From Celoporthe dispersa (Eukaryota > Ascomycota > Sordariomycetes > Diaporthales > Cryphonectriaceae), in the NCBI GenBank assembly GCA_016584495.1, contig WAID01000004.1, positions 1-64,000 on the forward strand: 64,000 bases of DNA. Reading direction: 5' to 3'. Positions within the stretch are counted from its first letter, which is position 1, and each line of letters opens with the position of its first letter. Below, in pieces: positions 47,267 through 58,454 of the stretch. The notes under the pieces are model-generated. The model ran no database searches. It was not told where the DNA came from and saw nothing but the letters and a program-made list of their open reading frames with translations. A program made the translations under genes and the position numbers.

Positions 47267-48635
47267 CTTTTCCGTGTCCTCGCTTCATTAAGAAAACCAA
47301 AAAAAAAGGGGGGAGCGACGGGTGGGCACGCGATCAAGAAGAAAGATCTGTAGACTTGTGTTGTAATTAAACAAGATAGAGAAAGAAAGAAAGAAAAAAC
47401 AGGGCGTAGAAGTGGGCTTCTGGTTGCTCTAGAGAGAGGCTAGCTTTGCTCATGTATAATAACTACGAGAAGATAATGAGATATATATCACCATATACTT
47501 TTTTTTTTTTTTGGCAGTGAAAATTAACGTCATCCATCATGCCAGAAAGGGTATCAAGATTCTTAGGGCTGGGGGTCGGATCCTTTTGCTGGCTATATTC
47601 CGCAGAAGTGCGCGCACCTTGTAGCGTCAAAGAACTGGGGCCGGAGGAGCCTCATCAATCCTTCGCGGGCATCGTTAAATTTTGCTTACACCTCCGTGCG
47701 CATCCCTCGGCAATGTATAACAGGCAGGTGGAGTGTTGCGCTATGGGACTGTTCTTGTGGGCAACTATACAAGCTGTGCCAGGCCCGCCTATTTGTAATT
47801 GTACCTAGACGGCCCCAGTTGATGAGGGCATTCATTACTCGTGTGTGTGTGTGTGTGTGTATGTGTGTGAAGATCCCTCAATGTCCGACCTGGTCATCGC
47901 TGAGAGGGCCTCGTCAGGATTATCCAGATCTGTATGGCCAGACCAGGCTCTCGCCCGTCATGCTGGTCTCTGTCTCTGATAATCATATGGTTATCCATCC
48001 AGCGAACCCACTGCAGTAGCACAGAATAAAAATGTGGCCCCCAGGAGAGGGCCGCAGGGTGGGGGGGGGAGGGAGGGAAAGACTTTCTATGCTTTGCCTA
48101 CTAATGGGATAGTGCGTACTTCCTGTATGGACTTCTGCAGCACGACACGCTGACCAGCGCTCAAGACGGCGCCCTCAGGTCATCAGCAGGACAGACCCCA
48201 CACTCTGGATCGTCATGACAACTGCATGATACTCAACCCTCACCACCCCTCCGCGCGAGGCACCTCGGTGTTGGAGCCGGGTGGCTGGTTGGGTGTATAG
48301 CCATCCAACAAAACGGCCCAGATTCCGCTGCGGTCAGATGCACGCGGCCTGATGGTACACACCACGGCAAGATGGCTCGCGAATGAAACCAGACGAGAGT
48401 TGGGGGCTGAAGCCCTTTTGCCCAACAGAGCAGGGTAGCAGCGCCATGATGTTTGGCGAGGTAACCTTGGCGAGGTAACCTCGTCGCATTCTTCGCGGAT
48501 GGCTGCGCCCGCTTGCAAGAGGCAGATTGTCGGAGCGTTCCGGCCTAGACCAAGACATATTGAGCGCATATACTTGTGACATGTACTTTGTGACTACTAC
48601 CGGCCGCCCCCTTTAGCAGTAGCTCGAGTAGGACC
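47267..48635. other. Intergenic, 1.4 kb
   Basis: Includes a GT repeat at 47841-47869 and G-rich tract near 48061. No gene recognised. Confidence 0.55.
47841..47869. repeat. (GT)n microsatellite
   Basis: About 14 GT units, one interruption. Confidence 0.9.
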
Positions 48636-49205
48636 ATGTCCACCAAGTCTTTGTCTCACAAGCCCTACGGCTCCCCCCCAAATGCGGCCACCAGCGAGGG
48701 GAGCACCGGGGGCCACATCACACCTTCATCCTCACGGACCAGCTGGACTCCCGAGAGCGTGAAGATGCCCGCCTACGACGCAGAACTTGTCCACTTCTCC
48801 AGGGAGGCCCAGCCTAGCGAGCTCAAGAGTTTCTCCTCCGGCAGCAGGCCCGCCGAGCAGCAGCCTGCACCAGGCGGTGATGACCAGTACGCAGCCGAGC
48901 CAGAGGACGCAGACTCTGAAGGAGACACGGAGAGCGGCGATGAGGATTATACTACCGAGCCCGACCCCAAAGGAGGAGCACGAGCAGGCGACACGGGCGA
49001 CGGGCAGTGGCAGCAACAGGACCGCCGCCTGGAGCTGGCCTACTTTGCGCAGAGACGGGAGGAGGAAGAACTCGATGCCCTGCTCGACGAGGCATACGAG
49101 TGGTACGAGGAAGACAGCTATGTCCTCGCCGATGGTCCCGACGAGGAGCTCCACGAGCTGAGCGGGTGGCTTGCGCACGGCAAAGACGAGGAGCCTCGAG
49201 GCTGA
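48636..49205 (+). CDS. Small acidic protein, unknown function
   Basis: Open frame of 189 residues with no break and a good start context (GGACCATGTCC). The N-terminal half is Ser/Pro-rich and disordered, then comes an acidic block (AEPEDADSEGDTESGDED) and a C-terminal helical part rich in Glu and Tyr (LELAYFAQRREEEELDALLDEAYEWYEED). No signal peptide, membrane segment or known domain. The helical stretch has regularly spaced hydrophobic residues, which argues for a real protein. Its neighbours give no clue to its role. Confidence 0.5.
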   Translation: MSTKSLSHKPYGSPPNAATSEGSTGGHITPSSSRTSWTPESVKMPAYDAELVHFSREAQPSELKSFSSGSRPAEQQPAPGGDDQYAAEPEDADSEGDTESGDEDYTTEPDPKGGARAGDTGDGQWQQQDRRLELAYFAQRREEEELDALLDEAYEWYEEDSYVLADGPDEELHELSGWLAHGKDEEPRG

Positions 49206-50602
49206 TGCGTATGTAGCCCCGGTGTCATGTGCCGAGGGCCAGATCATTGCAGGCTGACCCGCTGACCGACCTGACAGGAGGCGTGACGAGGATTGAGGGG
49301 CATGACGTCGCCCATGATGAGAAATCCGAATATCTTTCGCAGAGGAGAGCTGGTGCAGGCAGCATGCAGGTCTTGAGGGCGAGCGTTGTTGACTAAGGTT
49401 CGCCGCATGGCTGCAGGGTAGTCAGGATGGCCAAGTCGTTTGCAGGCTATCATTGGTCTCAACCACTCCTGCTGCTTGTTCCATGTTGACCTGCTTATCC
49501 TTGATTTTTCACCTTCTGAGGAAAGAATGGAGGGAGGGTAAAAGGGAGAAGGGGGGGGAGGTTGAGTTCGGTGCTCTCCCTGACCATCTCGTATATGGCA
49601 GCGATGGCGGCGTGGACTGCTGCTGTACAGCTGGATGTTAACCAATCACATGATTTCCACAGACCAACCTCTGAATGGGACATGATTCTAGCAAGCCTGA
49701 GAGAAACATGTTGTCCTGAAAAAGAAGAAAAAAAGCAGTAGTCAATCAAATCGGAACTTTTGGAGTTTTATTTTTGAAGGGTCCAAATTTGAGGCATGCC
49801 GTGAGAGCGGGCAGGGGCCGTCGAGGCATGCCTAGCGCTTTTCGCTTGTGGTGTTCAGCGATTATCTACTGTTGTTATAGGGGATTCAGAAGGGACCAAG
49901 GGCACCCAGAGGGGCTGGTCAGGGGCTGCATGAACGCCCTGGCAGCCCCCATGACCCCTGTAATGCGCAAATCCGGGGAGGTCATGCAGCGGCCGGGGTG
50001 GGAGCCTGAACTTATGCTAAACTATTCTTAGTTAGATGAGCTCTCTTGATTCGCTGCAGCTCTACCGTCTAGGCTGGATCGGTATTGGATCTTTCTCCGC
50101 TCCAGGGTAGAACCTCTTCCCCTGAGCGGGGTCCCCCAGTGAGAAGGCGCCCCCCCCTCCTTGTGGTGGGTGGTTGTCGTCGTCTCCGCGTCTCCATCCA
50201 TCCCTCTCTGCCGTCCACGTGCCATCGTCATCGCCAAGTTCCCATCTCTCTGTCTCTCGTCATCCCCACAAGCTTGAACCCCGTCGTCCCAACCAGCACA
50301 TAGAGAAGAGAGGCGGAGATGGGTCTGGATCTGGATCTGGACCTGGACCCCTTTGGAAGCTGAACTTCAAGGGCCGACGAGCTTGGCTGCACCTCCACAC
50401 TTCAACCACGAACCTCAGCGCCCTCTGCAAGCTTTTCCCACCACCCGACCTGGGTGCGCATACACCCCTCGAGGCTCGTCTCCAGGATGCCCGTACTCGT
50501 TTTGACTGGGATCCAGGTCTTTGGCTCCACCTAACACTGCTGAGGACAAGCACTCAACAATATCTGGTGAATAGGGCCAGCCAGAACACAGACTCGAACA
50601 CG

Positions 50603-50640
50603 TACACCCACACACACACCTACACACACACACACACAAA
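50603..50640. repeat. (CA)n microsatellite, imperfect
   Basis: About 38 bases of interrupted CA repeat. Confidence 0.9.
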
Positions 50641-51073
50641 CGACACGCATACATACACCAACACACACAAACTGTCGACATAGCACACGCTTACGACCTC
50701 ACGATCTCACTTGCCTGTGTGTATATGTCTGTCTCCCTGCACTGAAAGACCGGCTGCGCTACAGAGCGCTACCCTCGGATATCTGGACTTGAAGAGGGCC
50801 CTTGAGCGACATACCTACCGCCCGCCCGCCTTCCCTCTGCTCAGGCCTGCCCGCCTAGTCCCCATGCGGACGGTCTTCGCAAATCCGAGCCACGACTGCC
50901 GAACCGTTTCCCACACTCTGCAGGTCACAGTTGGCCGACCTCAGATGAGCGCGCGCTCTCTACACCGCAGTGAGCACCCGGGAGGACGTCTCGGGTTGAC
51001 ACGTCTCATCCATCTCACGCGAGGTCCTGTCGAGCAGTCATAGCCTTACGGACCGAGGCTGAAATCGACACCC

Positions 51074-51093
51074 GCACACACACATACACACAT

Positions 51094-51128
<35 letters not shown>
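51074..51128. repeat. (CA)n microsatellite
   Basis: About 55 bases of CA repeat with two short interruptions, about 200 bases upstream of the regulator start. Confidence 0.95.
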
Positions 51129-51129
<1 letters not shown>

Positions 51130-51332
51130 TACCGATCCTGCTGTGCTCCTCCTTGCTCACCGACTCCTCGGCCTGGTGCGCAGACGTCGTCCGCTGCCAC
51201 AGGCCTTACAAATCGTCTCATCTAGGGACCACATCATCTCATCCTAACAGTGATTACCTCGTCAGTTATTGTCAGACCCGAACAAACCCTTCAGAGCTGT
51301 GGCCCGGCCAGCTGGTCACAGCTCCACACCCG

Positions 51333-54169
51333 ATGGATCCTCACGGTATAGGTGACTCGGTCACCGTCAAGCAGGACCCGTCCATGAACGGCACCGGCCC
51401 GCACCCCGACCTCACCCTGGAGATCGCCAGCCCCCAGAACAGCCAGAATGGTAGCATCAACACCACATCGCCCATCGCAGAACATCGCGCCTCCAAGGTC
51501 GCCGCATGCCTGGCATGTCGGAAGAGCAAGGTCCGCTGTGAGAAGGGCGCTGATCCCGCCCGCTGTCGACGGTGTGCCCAGACCGGTGGAGATTGCATCC
51601 GTCCGACCTTTAACGTCGGGAGGCGGAAGGGCGTCAAGAAGTGGGACCTGACCTCCCCCCCCCTCCCTTCTCTCTCTCGCCTAACTAGCTGCATGACCTG
51701 CCGGGACGTATGTCGCTGACCTCGAATAGCAAGCGTAAGGGTCTCGAGAAGGCCCTCTTCCAGGTCGAGGAGGCCCTCAAGAGGGCAGGCCCCGGTGTCC
51801 AAGGCACTGATGCCAACAAGGCCATCTCCGAGCTCAAGTCTATGCTGGCTGCTGGGCAGGAGTCCCGGCTCAACGGGCCGGTAGACGGAAGCAATAAGAG
51901 GCCACGCCTGATGACCGCCGGCTCGAGTGAGCCTATGGACTCCTCGTCCGACGAGGAGGAGAGCCCACGATCCAGAAAGGAAAGCATGGGCCGCCGCGAG
52001 TCCATCATCTCACAGAGACACGTCCAACCAGAGGAGCGTCTTGCCGTAGACGATGCCGAGAATCCGCTGCAGCTGCTGGCGCGGGCGTCAAATCTGCATC
52101 TGTCACCCGAGTCGAGCCACGGTCAGTCGCCGGTCACCGCCACGTCCCATCCGCCCGCGAACAGCACCGCGGAGGAGCTCGACCCCCAGATGAGACAGGT
52201 GGAGGCCTTCTTCGGGACCACGCATTTCAATGTGGACCAGGGCGAGGATTATGATCCCATCGACCTAGGCCTGGTGACAGAGGAGGAGGCTGAGATGCTG
52301 TTCGACTTGTAAGGCTGTCCCTGGAGTCTCAACGACCCTGTAATGCTGCTGACATGAGGTCTAGCTTTCACAAGAATCTCGCACACACCCGCTGGGGCCT
52401 CGATCCAGCTCTGTACACGGTCCCATGGACGCGCGCCCGCTCTGCTTTCCTCTTCACCTCCGTCATGGCCGCCTCAGCGCTCTTCATCGAGTCAGCCGCC
52501 GCGCTCTCGAAACGCCTCTCGAAGCACTGCAAGTTCCTCGCAGGAAAGGTCACTGAGCTGAGACACCGTTCGACGGAGATCGTCCTCGCATTCATGGTCA
52601 ATGTGCCGTGGATGGGCCCTGGAGTGCACAGCACCGATGACGAGACGTGTTGGTATATCTCCATGGCAACCACCATCGCCATTGACCTTGAGATGCCCAA
52701 GATCTCCATGTCTGCGGAGGCTTTCAGGAACGGGGCGGCTGGGCAGCTGACGAGACAGGACTGTATAGATCCCGAATCCGCACTGAGATCTGGTGGGTTC
52801 AAGGATGTCGACCCGAACTCGGAGCTGGGGAGGAGGCTCGTACGGCGCCGGGAGAGATGCTGGCTTGCCCTGTTCGTCCTTGAGCGGGGCATGTGTCTGG
52901 CACGTGGGCGGCCCTATACCGTCCCCATAACCCCCCCTGATCAGGAGATGTGACAGGTGGCATATATCAGACATCGCTGACAGCATGGACGGCGCGCTGG
53001 TCTCGATGGCGGTGCTGCGGAGGGACCTGGATCCCCTCTTTGATTCGATCCGCTCTCTATGTGACGGCTCGAGAGAGAATTTGTCGGATGGGTCCCTGAT
53101 CGCGCAGTCGTGAGTGGCCTCGTGTTGTGGACCCTGCCTGGTATGCAGACTGTCACTAACCCCGTCGCAGAATCCAGAGCACGGTGGATAAGTTTTTGAA
53201 CATTGGTACCTCGAGTGGGGCCAGACTATAGGGCAGGGGCTCCGTGAGTTTATTCCCATTCCTTTTCTCTCGCCGTAACGTCACCCTGACCGTGCCTAGA
53301 AAATCGCCTACCACCCTATGTCGAGATCCTGGTGACGCATACACGTCTCTCTATCTACAGTCTCGTCATAAATCATCCTACCGCCCCGCTTGAAGTGCGG
53401 CACTTCTTCCGTACCGCCAGTCTGTCCGCGGCGCTGAATGTGATGCGGGCCGCCGTGCAGGGCGAGAAGCAGCTCTACTCCATGCCCAACAACACGGCCA
53501 TCATGGTGTCATTTGCCGCCTGCTTCGCACTCCGCCTCAGCACGCAGATCGCCAACATTGGGAATGCAAACACGAACAGCAGCAGCGCGGCGCTGGCACC
53601 GTCCGTGCGCACGCTGATCGAGGAGACGGCCGACGTGCTCGAGAAGATCGGGAATGTCACGCGACATCGGAACAGTACCTGCGGTCTTTACGCCAAGTAT
53701 CTACGGAGCATAGTCAAGAAGACAGCGGCCGGGACAGGCATGCTATCGAGACAGGGGATGGGCACACCCAGGGCCATGCAGCAGGGACAGGTGTATGGGG
53801 AGGCGGCGAGGCAGCCTACGTCCTTCGCTGACACGTCCCGGAAGGCTGCAAACGCACTCCCGGGCGGGCTCAACGGCGGCTTCGCGATCCCGCCACCGCC
53901 TGCTGCGCCGATAAACGCCTACGACACGGGCACGCCAGCCTGGCCGGCCGCCAACCCAGCCGATTTATTCCCGTTCAGCTCGATGAGCGGGGACCAGATC
54001 ATCGAGGCACTGAACCGCGCTGGCGGCGAGTTTGATAATGGTTATGCCCCCGGGCTGGGGGTGGAGGCAATGCGGCAGGCGGGGCTGGGGAGGAGGATTT
54101 GGGTGGGAGGACGGTGCGGGGTTCGACTTCCTGCCTACGTGGAGTAATTGGCCAGATTTTGGATTTTAG
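51333..54169 (+). CDS. Zn2Cys6 transcription factor with fungal-specific middle domain
   Basis: Starts MDPHGIGDSVTVK. Zinc cluster C-x2-C-x6-C-x8-C-x2-C-x6-C (ACLACRKSKVRCEKGADPARC, split for length: then RRCAQTGGDC). It is followed by a basic linker VGRRKGVK|NKRKGLEKAL across an intron at 51641-51729, and a coiled coil (FQVEEALKRA). A Ser-rich acidic region precedes a second intron (52309-52364). The fungal TF domain runs from FHKNLAHTRWGLDP through TCWYISMATTIAIDLEMP and RERCWLALFVLERGMCLARGRP. Further introns: 53110-53170 and about 53243-53299. The C-terminus is aromatic and acidic (DFLPTWSNWPDFGF, TAG at 54167-54169), a plausible activation motif. Frame breaks near 52930, 53200 and 54095. 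The VGRRKGVKNKRKGLEKA linker resembles proteins annotated as WAR1-like; that assignment is tentative. Confidence 0.85.
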
Positions 54170-54728
54170 AAAGAAAAGTAGGGGCGGTTGTACTATACAG
54201 AAGGCTCCTTTTGCTGTTCTGGATGATACTATTGTCGGATGGGCGAGGTCGATCAATAAATGGATTGCGTGTGGGCCAGCTGATCAGACGTGATGGGCAA
54301 GGTCTTGCTTGACCCGAGCTGGAAGATATGTAACCTGGTAGAGATGACGGTGTAAGAAGGCAGAGCACATTGGAGAAGCAAGCGATCGACTACATCTTCA
54401 AGAAGGACAGGAGAGATCTACGAGGCAAAACATTTCAGATGATATATTGTGGCCGGTGCTTCCTCGGCCAAGCAGTACATATATAAGAAAGAGCAGGAAC
54501 TAGTGAAAAAGAAAGGAAAAAAAGATTTCAAAGCACGCATGCGCTCTTGGTGTGCTATCATGTATGCTGTCATGTATGCTCTTGCTCTTGTCTCTTTCCC
54601 GAAACGCCGAAACTAATAGCATCAAGGCAATGAAACGAAATCAACGACGCGAAAAAATAAAAAATAAAAAAGCAGACAGGACAACCCAGCCCAGTCTAGT
54701 TACTCACGTATTGACTCTGGTCGCAGAG
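54170..54728. other. Intergenic, 560 bp, convergent
   Basis: AT-rich shared 3' region of the regulator (+) and the dicarboxylate carrier (-). Confidence 0.6.
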
Positions 54729-56340
54729 TCACATCTTGACCTCCACCGGCGCCGCATCGGCCGCCGCCCGCCAGTTGACGAGGTCTTGGAGTTTCTCTAT
54801 AAACACGAAGGTGAGGATGGTGTGGGGTCTGTTGTTGTTATTGTTGGTGGTGGGTTGGGAAACATGTCAGCCAGGGGACGTGTGAGCCCAAGGGCATGAA
54901 TGGAGGGAGGGGACAAGCTCACGTTAGTCGCAGCCAGGCTGGTGTCCAGCCTTTCATCAGGAACAAGGGGCCTTCTTGCTGTAGACCTTGGGAGAGGACT
55001 TGCAGGACGCTCTGGGACATGCTGCGTTAGGCCGGGCAATATGCATGTGTGGGAGCGATGGGTAGATGGACGAGTATGCAGTCCTACATACCGAGGACCC
55101 TCCTGCCCTAGAGGCAGACTGGATGCGGCTCTTGAGCACGTCGGCAGGGGCACAGATGGTGGTGGCGACGGTGCCGGCGATGAGAGAGGAGAGCATGTGG
55201 GTCTTGACGTCGTCCTTTAGGCTGGTGTTTTTGAGGAGGAACTGCTTGGCGGCGGTGTACCTGTAGGCGGGTCAACTGTTGTGAGCTACTCTGGCAGGAG
55301 GAAGATGCAGCACAGGGAGAGAGAGGAGAGATGGAAGAAAAAAGAGAACCAGGCGTACGGCGCAATCTGTCCGACGTTCATCAACACACTCCTCACTACG
55401 GTAGCCGTCAACCCTCTCCCAAAAGTAGCCAGCCCCTCCTCCCGCGCGATCCGGGCCAGGCCCCTCGCGGCGTCTGGATAATGCATCCTCTCGCCCAGCG
55501 GTTTTGCGCCGTCAGCGCACATGCGGACCAGGATGACCTCGGCCGGGTTGCCGATGATGCCTGCGAGGCCGCCCGACACGCCGGCGCAGAGGATGGTGGC
55601 CCAGGACGACAAGGGCTGGTTGTTGTTGCGTTCTTTTAGGCGCTGGGAGAGAATGGTATAGAGGCCGAAGCGGGCGGTGGAGTAGGTGGACTGGCGGAGG
55701 ATGGAGGCGCTGAGGCCGGTCCAGAGGGAGGGGATGCCTTGGATGGTTGTTATTATGGTGCTGGGGACTTGGAATGCAGTGAATTATGATTTTATGTATA
55801 TATATATATATATATATATGCACGTAGAGAATGATAAAAGTAGAGGGAAAACACAACGACGACTTACCGTCACGAGCTGCAAAGCCGTATAGCGTCCTCA
55901 GCATAGGTGCCTTGGTGTGCATGACCTGCATCCGGCTGAAAAGATTATTTGAGTTAGCATCTGGAATCCCCTTTTTCATACATGCCCTCCTTCTTGAAAC
56001 CTCTTACTATTTTGTCTGGTCGAGTGGGTGTGCTAGAAGTCGAGGCCATCGTCAGTCCCAATCTGGCAGCCCATACGGTTTTTGGAGGGGGGGCGGATGG
56101 GGGTTGAGGGAGGGGCCGTTAGGGGGCTCCAGGGGCCTGAACTCACTGAAGCATACCGCCATAGAGGCAGCTGCACCACTAAAGAACCACCACAAGTCAG
56201 CAAACCCCCCTGAAACCAACCAGCCAACACCAGCAAAACCGTCTATTCTCCCCCCCCCCCCGTCTTCGTTCTTCTTGTCTGGGATGAACTCACCCAAGCC
56301 ACCATGGCTGTTTCTGTTTTTCCCTCTGTGATTTGGACAT
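54729..56340 (-). CDS. Mitochondrial dicarboxylate carrier (DIC1-like)
   Basis: Inner-membrane carrier of the SLC25 family; DIC-type members exchange malate, succinate and phosphate. Starts MSKSQREKQKQPWWLG. All three PX[DE]XX[KR]-type signatures are present: HPLDQTK (about 56025), NPAEVILVRM (about 55540) and APADVLKSR (about 55150). The matching sections GAAASMAVCF, TILCAGVSGGLAGIIG and LIAGTVATTI each start a repeat. The segment YRMQVMHTKAPMLRTLYGFAARD after the first signature is typical of filamentous-fungal DIC1. Seven or eight exons with small GT-AG introns, including one carrying a (TA)n repeat (55796-55819); the gene ends AAADAAPVEVKM. No frame break is needed, unlike most neighbours. 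Close relatives (oxaloacetate or other dicarboxylate carriers) are the alternative. Divergent from the AhpD-like gene. Confidence 0.9.
55796..55819. repeat. (TA)n repeat in a DIC1-like intron
   Basis: Twelve TA units inside the intron that follows the FAARD exon. Confidence 0.9.
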
Positions 56341-57154
56341 GATGATACTGTCTACTGTCATTTGTCAATTCTTTGTCAGAAAGTCACATGGCATTAGAAG
56401 GGAGAGAGAGGAAAAGAAGGAAGAAAAAAAAAGACAAAAAGGTTACCTTCTCCTCCTTTCCCCCCCTCCCCTGATCCATCTCATAACCCATTTCCCATGT
56501 AAATCCATCGTCCATCTCAGGTCGGTTGGCAGAACTGCAGCCGCACCCAAGACCGGCGCCTGCTCACCAGTGCGATATAGCATGTGAGCATACCCCACCA
56601 AGCCCCCCCCTGTAATCACCAATGGTACCATCGTGCTAGGTAGACCAGGGACGTACCTGCAGCCAGACCGGCACAGCCGGCCCGGTCGTTTTTCTACCTG
56701 CCGCCAGCCCCACGCATTGCGAACCGAAACGCCATAGCAAGACGTGTACTCCTCAGTTCAACCCATCGTCCAGCTCACAAGGATCGGTTCTCCGCGCGCC
56801 TCGGCACAAGACAAGGCGGGCAGACAGGCTGGTACGGTGCATGCGTGCGTGCACAGAGCGAGCACGTTTTCATGCGACTTCGGAACTCCCTTTTGGGCAT
56901 CGCTCCTCGCCCTTGTCTTGCCCTGCTCCCTTCGACATCGGCTGATCTCTTTCTCCTCGTCCTCTCTCGGCTGGAATAACCTCATGTTACTATAATACCT
57001 GACGACAAGGTTCTGTGCAGCAGCGACAGCTCCGCTCCCCTTGTCCACGCGCAGCCGAACAGGAAAAAGAAGCGAAGAAAGAAAAAAGGAGAGAAGAAGA
57101 GAAAGAAAAAAAAAAAGGAAAAAGAGAAGACGACGACAACCACCACACCACACG
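56341..57154. promoter_or_regulatory. Divergent promoter region, 814 bp
   Basis: Lies between the starts of the dicarboxylate carrier (-) and the AhpD-like gene (+). A purine-rich GAAAAA tract (57059-57125) lies just before the AhpD-like ATG, probably in its leader. No specific regulator site identified. Confidence 0.5.
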
Positions 57155-58098
57155 ATGTCGAAGCTGGCCCCCGCGCTCAAGGAGCTCGTTAATGCTCCCT
57201 TCTCTCGTCCAGGCCCTGCCAAGGCCCCAGCAGGCATAGGAAAGCTCTACGAGAGGATAGCAGGCGAGGCACAGTCCCAGAACCTGGGCCCAAGGCCGTG
57301 GATCGTCTTATCCGTATGCCCTCCCGCCCCCCCCCCCCTTTTCTCCTCGCCGCACTTGACCCTTCTCTCCTGACATACAGTCAAAAATAACAACAAAAAC
57401 AGGCCGCCGCAACCTTCACCCTCAACTCCCCCGACTCCCTCGCCGCCCTCCAGAGCGTCGCCTCTTCCCCGACCGCCCAGGCCTACCGCCCCCTCCAGCC
57501 CGCCCCGGCCGCCGAGCTCATCCGCGAGGTCGGCCTCAAGTGCATCTCCTTCAACGGCATCCCGCGCTCCATCAACTGCCTGGGCGCCTTCCGCGCCGCC
57601 CTGCCGCGCGACGTCCAGTCCGCCCTCGAGACATCCCCCTCCCGCGACCTCACCCCCGCGAACCTGGCTCAGCGCAAGGCCACAGGCCTGGGTCTGTGGA
57701 CCTCCGTCTACGACCCCTTCGAGACCAAGCTCATCGCTAAGCTGGCGGACAGCCACCCGGACCTGCCCGTGCACATCCTGAGCGGCCACTACGCGACGCT
57801 GCTGAGCAACCCGGAGGGTGTCAACAGGGGTGGTCTGGCGGACGTGGGGCGCGTACTGACGAGCCTGGTGGCTATCGCGTGCCTGCGCGCACAGACGGGG
57901 GTGGGGCCGCAGGTGCTGAGCCATGTGTTTGGGCTGCGGAAGGCGGTGGACCAGGGCTATCACGAGAGGGAGGCCGAGAGCCCTGAGGAGGCCCAAGGAA
58001 TTGCGTGGCTCGCCGGGGATGAGGGGAGCGAGTGGCTGCTGAAGAGCGTGGATAGCATTGTGGAGGCGGTGGGGCAGAACTTTGCCAGCAAGCTGTAG
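57155..58098 (+). CDS. Possible AhpD-like / carboxymuconolactone-decarboxylase-fold protein
   Basis: Two exons, MSKLAPALKELVNAPF...RPWIVLS|AAATFTLN, with an intron at 57314-57402 and an uninterrupted frame to the stop at 58098 (284 residues). The segment EVGLKCISFNGIPRSINCLGAFRAALP (two parts: EVGLKCISFNGIPR and SINCLGAFRAALP) resembles the helix-turn region of AhpD-fold proteins, and SGHYATLLSNPEG and RVLTSLVAIACLRAQTG fit helical packing. The paired Cys of active AhpD (CxxC) is absent, so peroxidase activity is unlikely. Helical content is high; no membrane segment or clear presequence. Position between a mitochondrial carrier and SCOT suggests, but does not show, a mitochondrial or peroxisomal metabolic role. 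Confidence 0.6.
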
Positions 58099-58454
58099 GA
58101 TGTGTGATAATGATGTACTTGGGGGAACGATACCATACTTGAATATAAAAGATATTTGTGAACCTCAAGTCAGAGCACTTTTTATTTTATTTTAAATTTA
58201 ATCAAAGCTTCACAGAAAGGGAACTCGGATTCTGTACTGACTGAGTATTCGCTTCAAGATGCACTCTAAATCAAGAACAAAACATGTACGCCCCCAAAAT
58301 ATATTTTGAATGTGCGTTCATCCCAAGCACGCATCATCGTATGAATATATGAGAATATGAACCTGTGTATATGACCCAGCCAACCCACCCAGATCCCCCT
58401 TCCCCCCTTATGCGGGTATCTAAATACATAATCCTGCACAACAACACATCTTGA
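58099..58454. other. Intergenic, 356 bp, convergent
   Basis: AT-rich shared 3' region of the AhpD-like gene (+) and the CoA-transferase gene (-). Confidence 0.6.

Larger units (their letters stand above)
49206..51332. other. Intergenic, 2.1 kb, CA-rich at right
   Basis: Promoter and probably long leader of the downstream regulator. CT-rich blocks at 50160-50270 and two CA repeats (50603-50640 and 51074-51128). ORFs here translate repeats and show no domains. Confidence 0.55.
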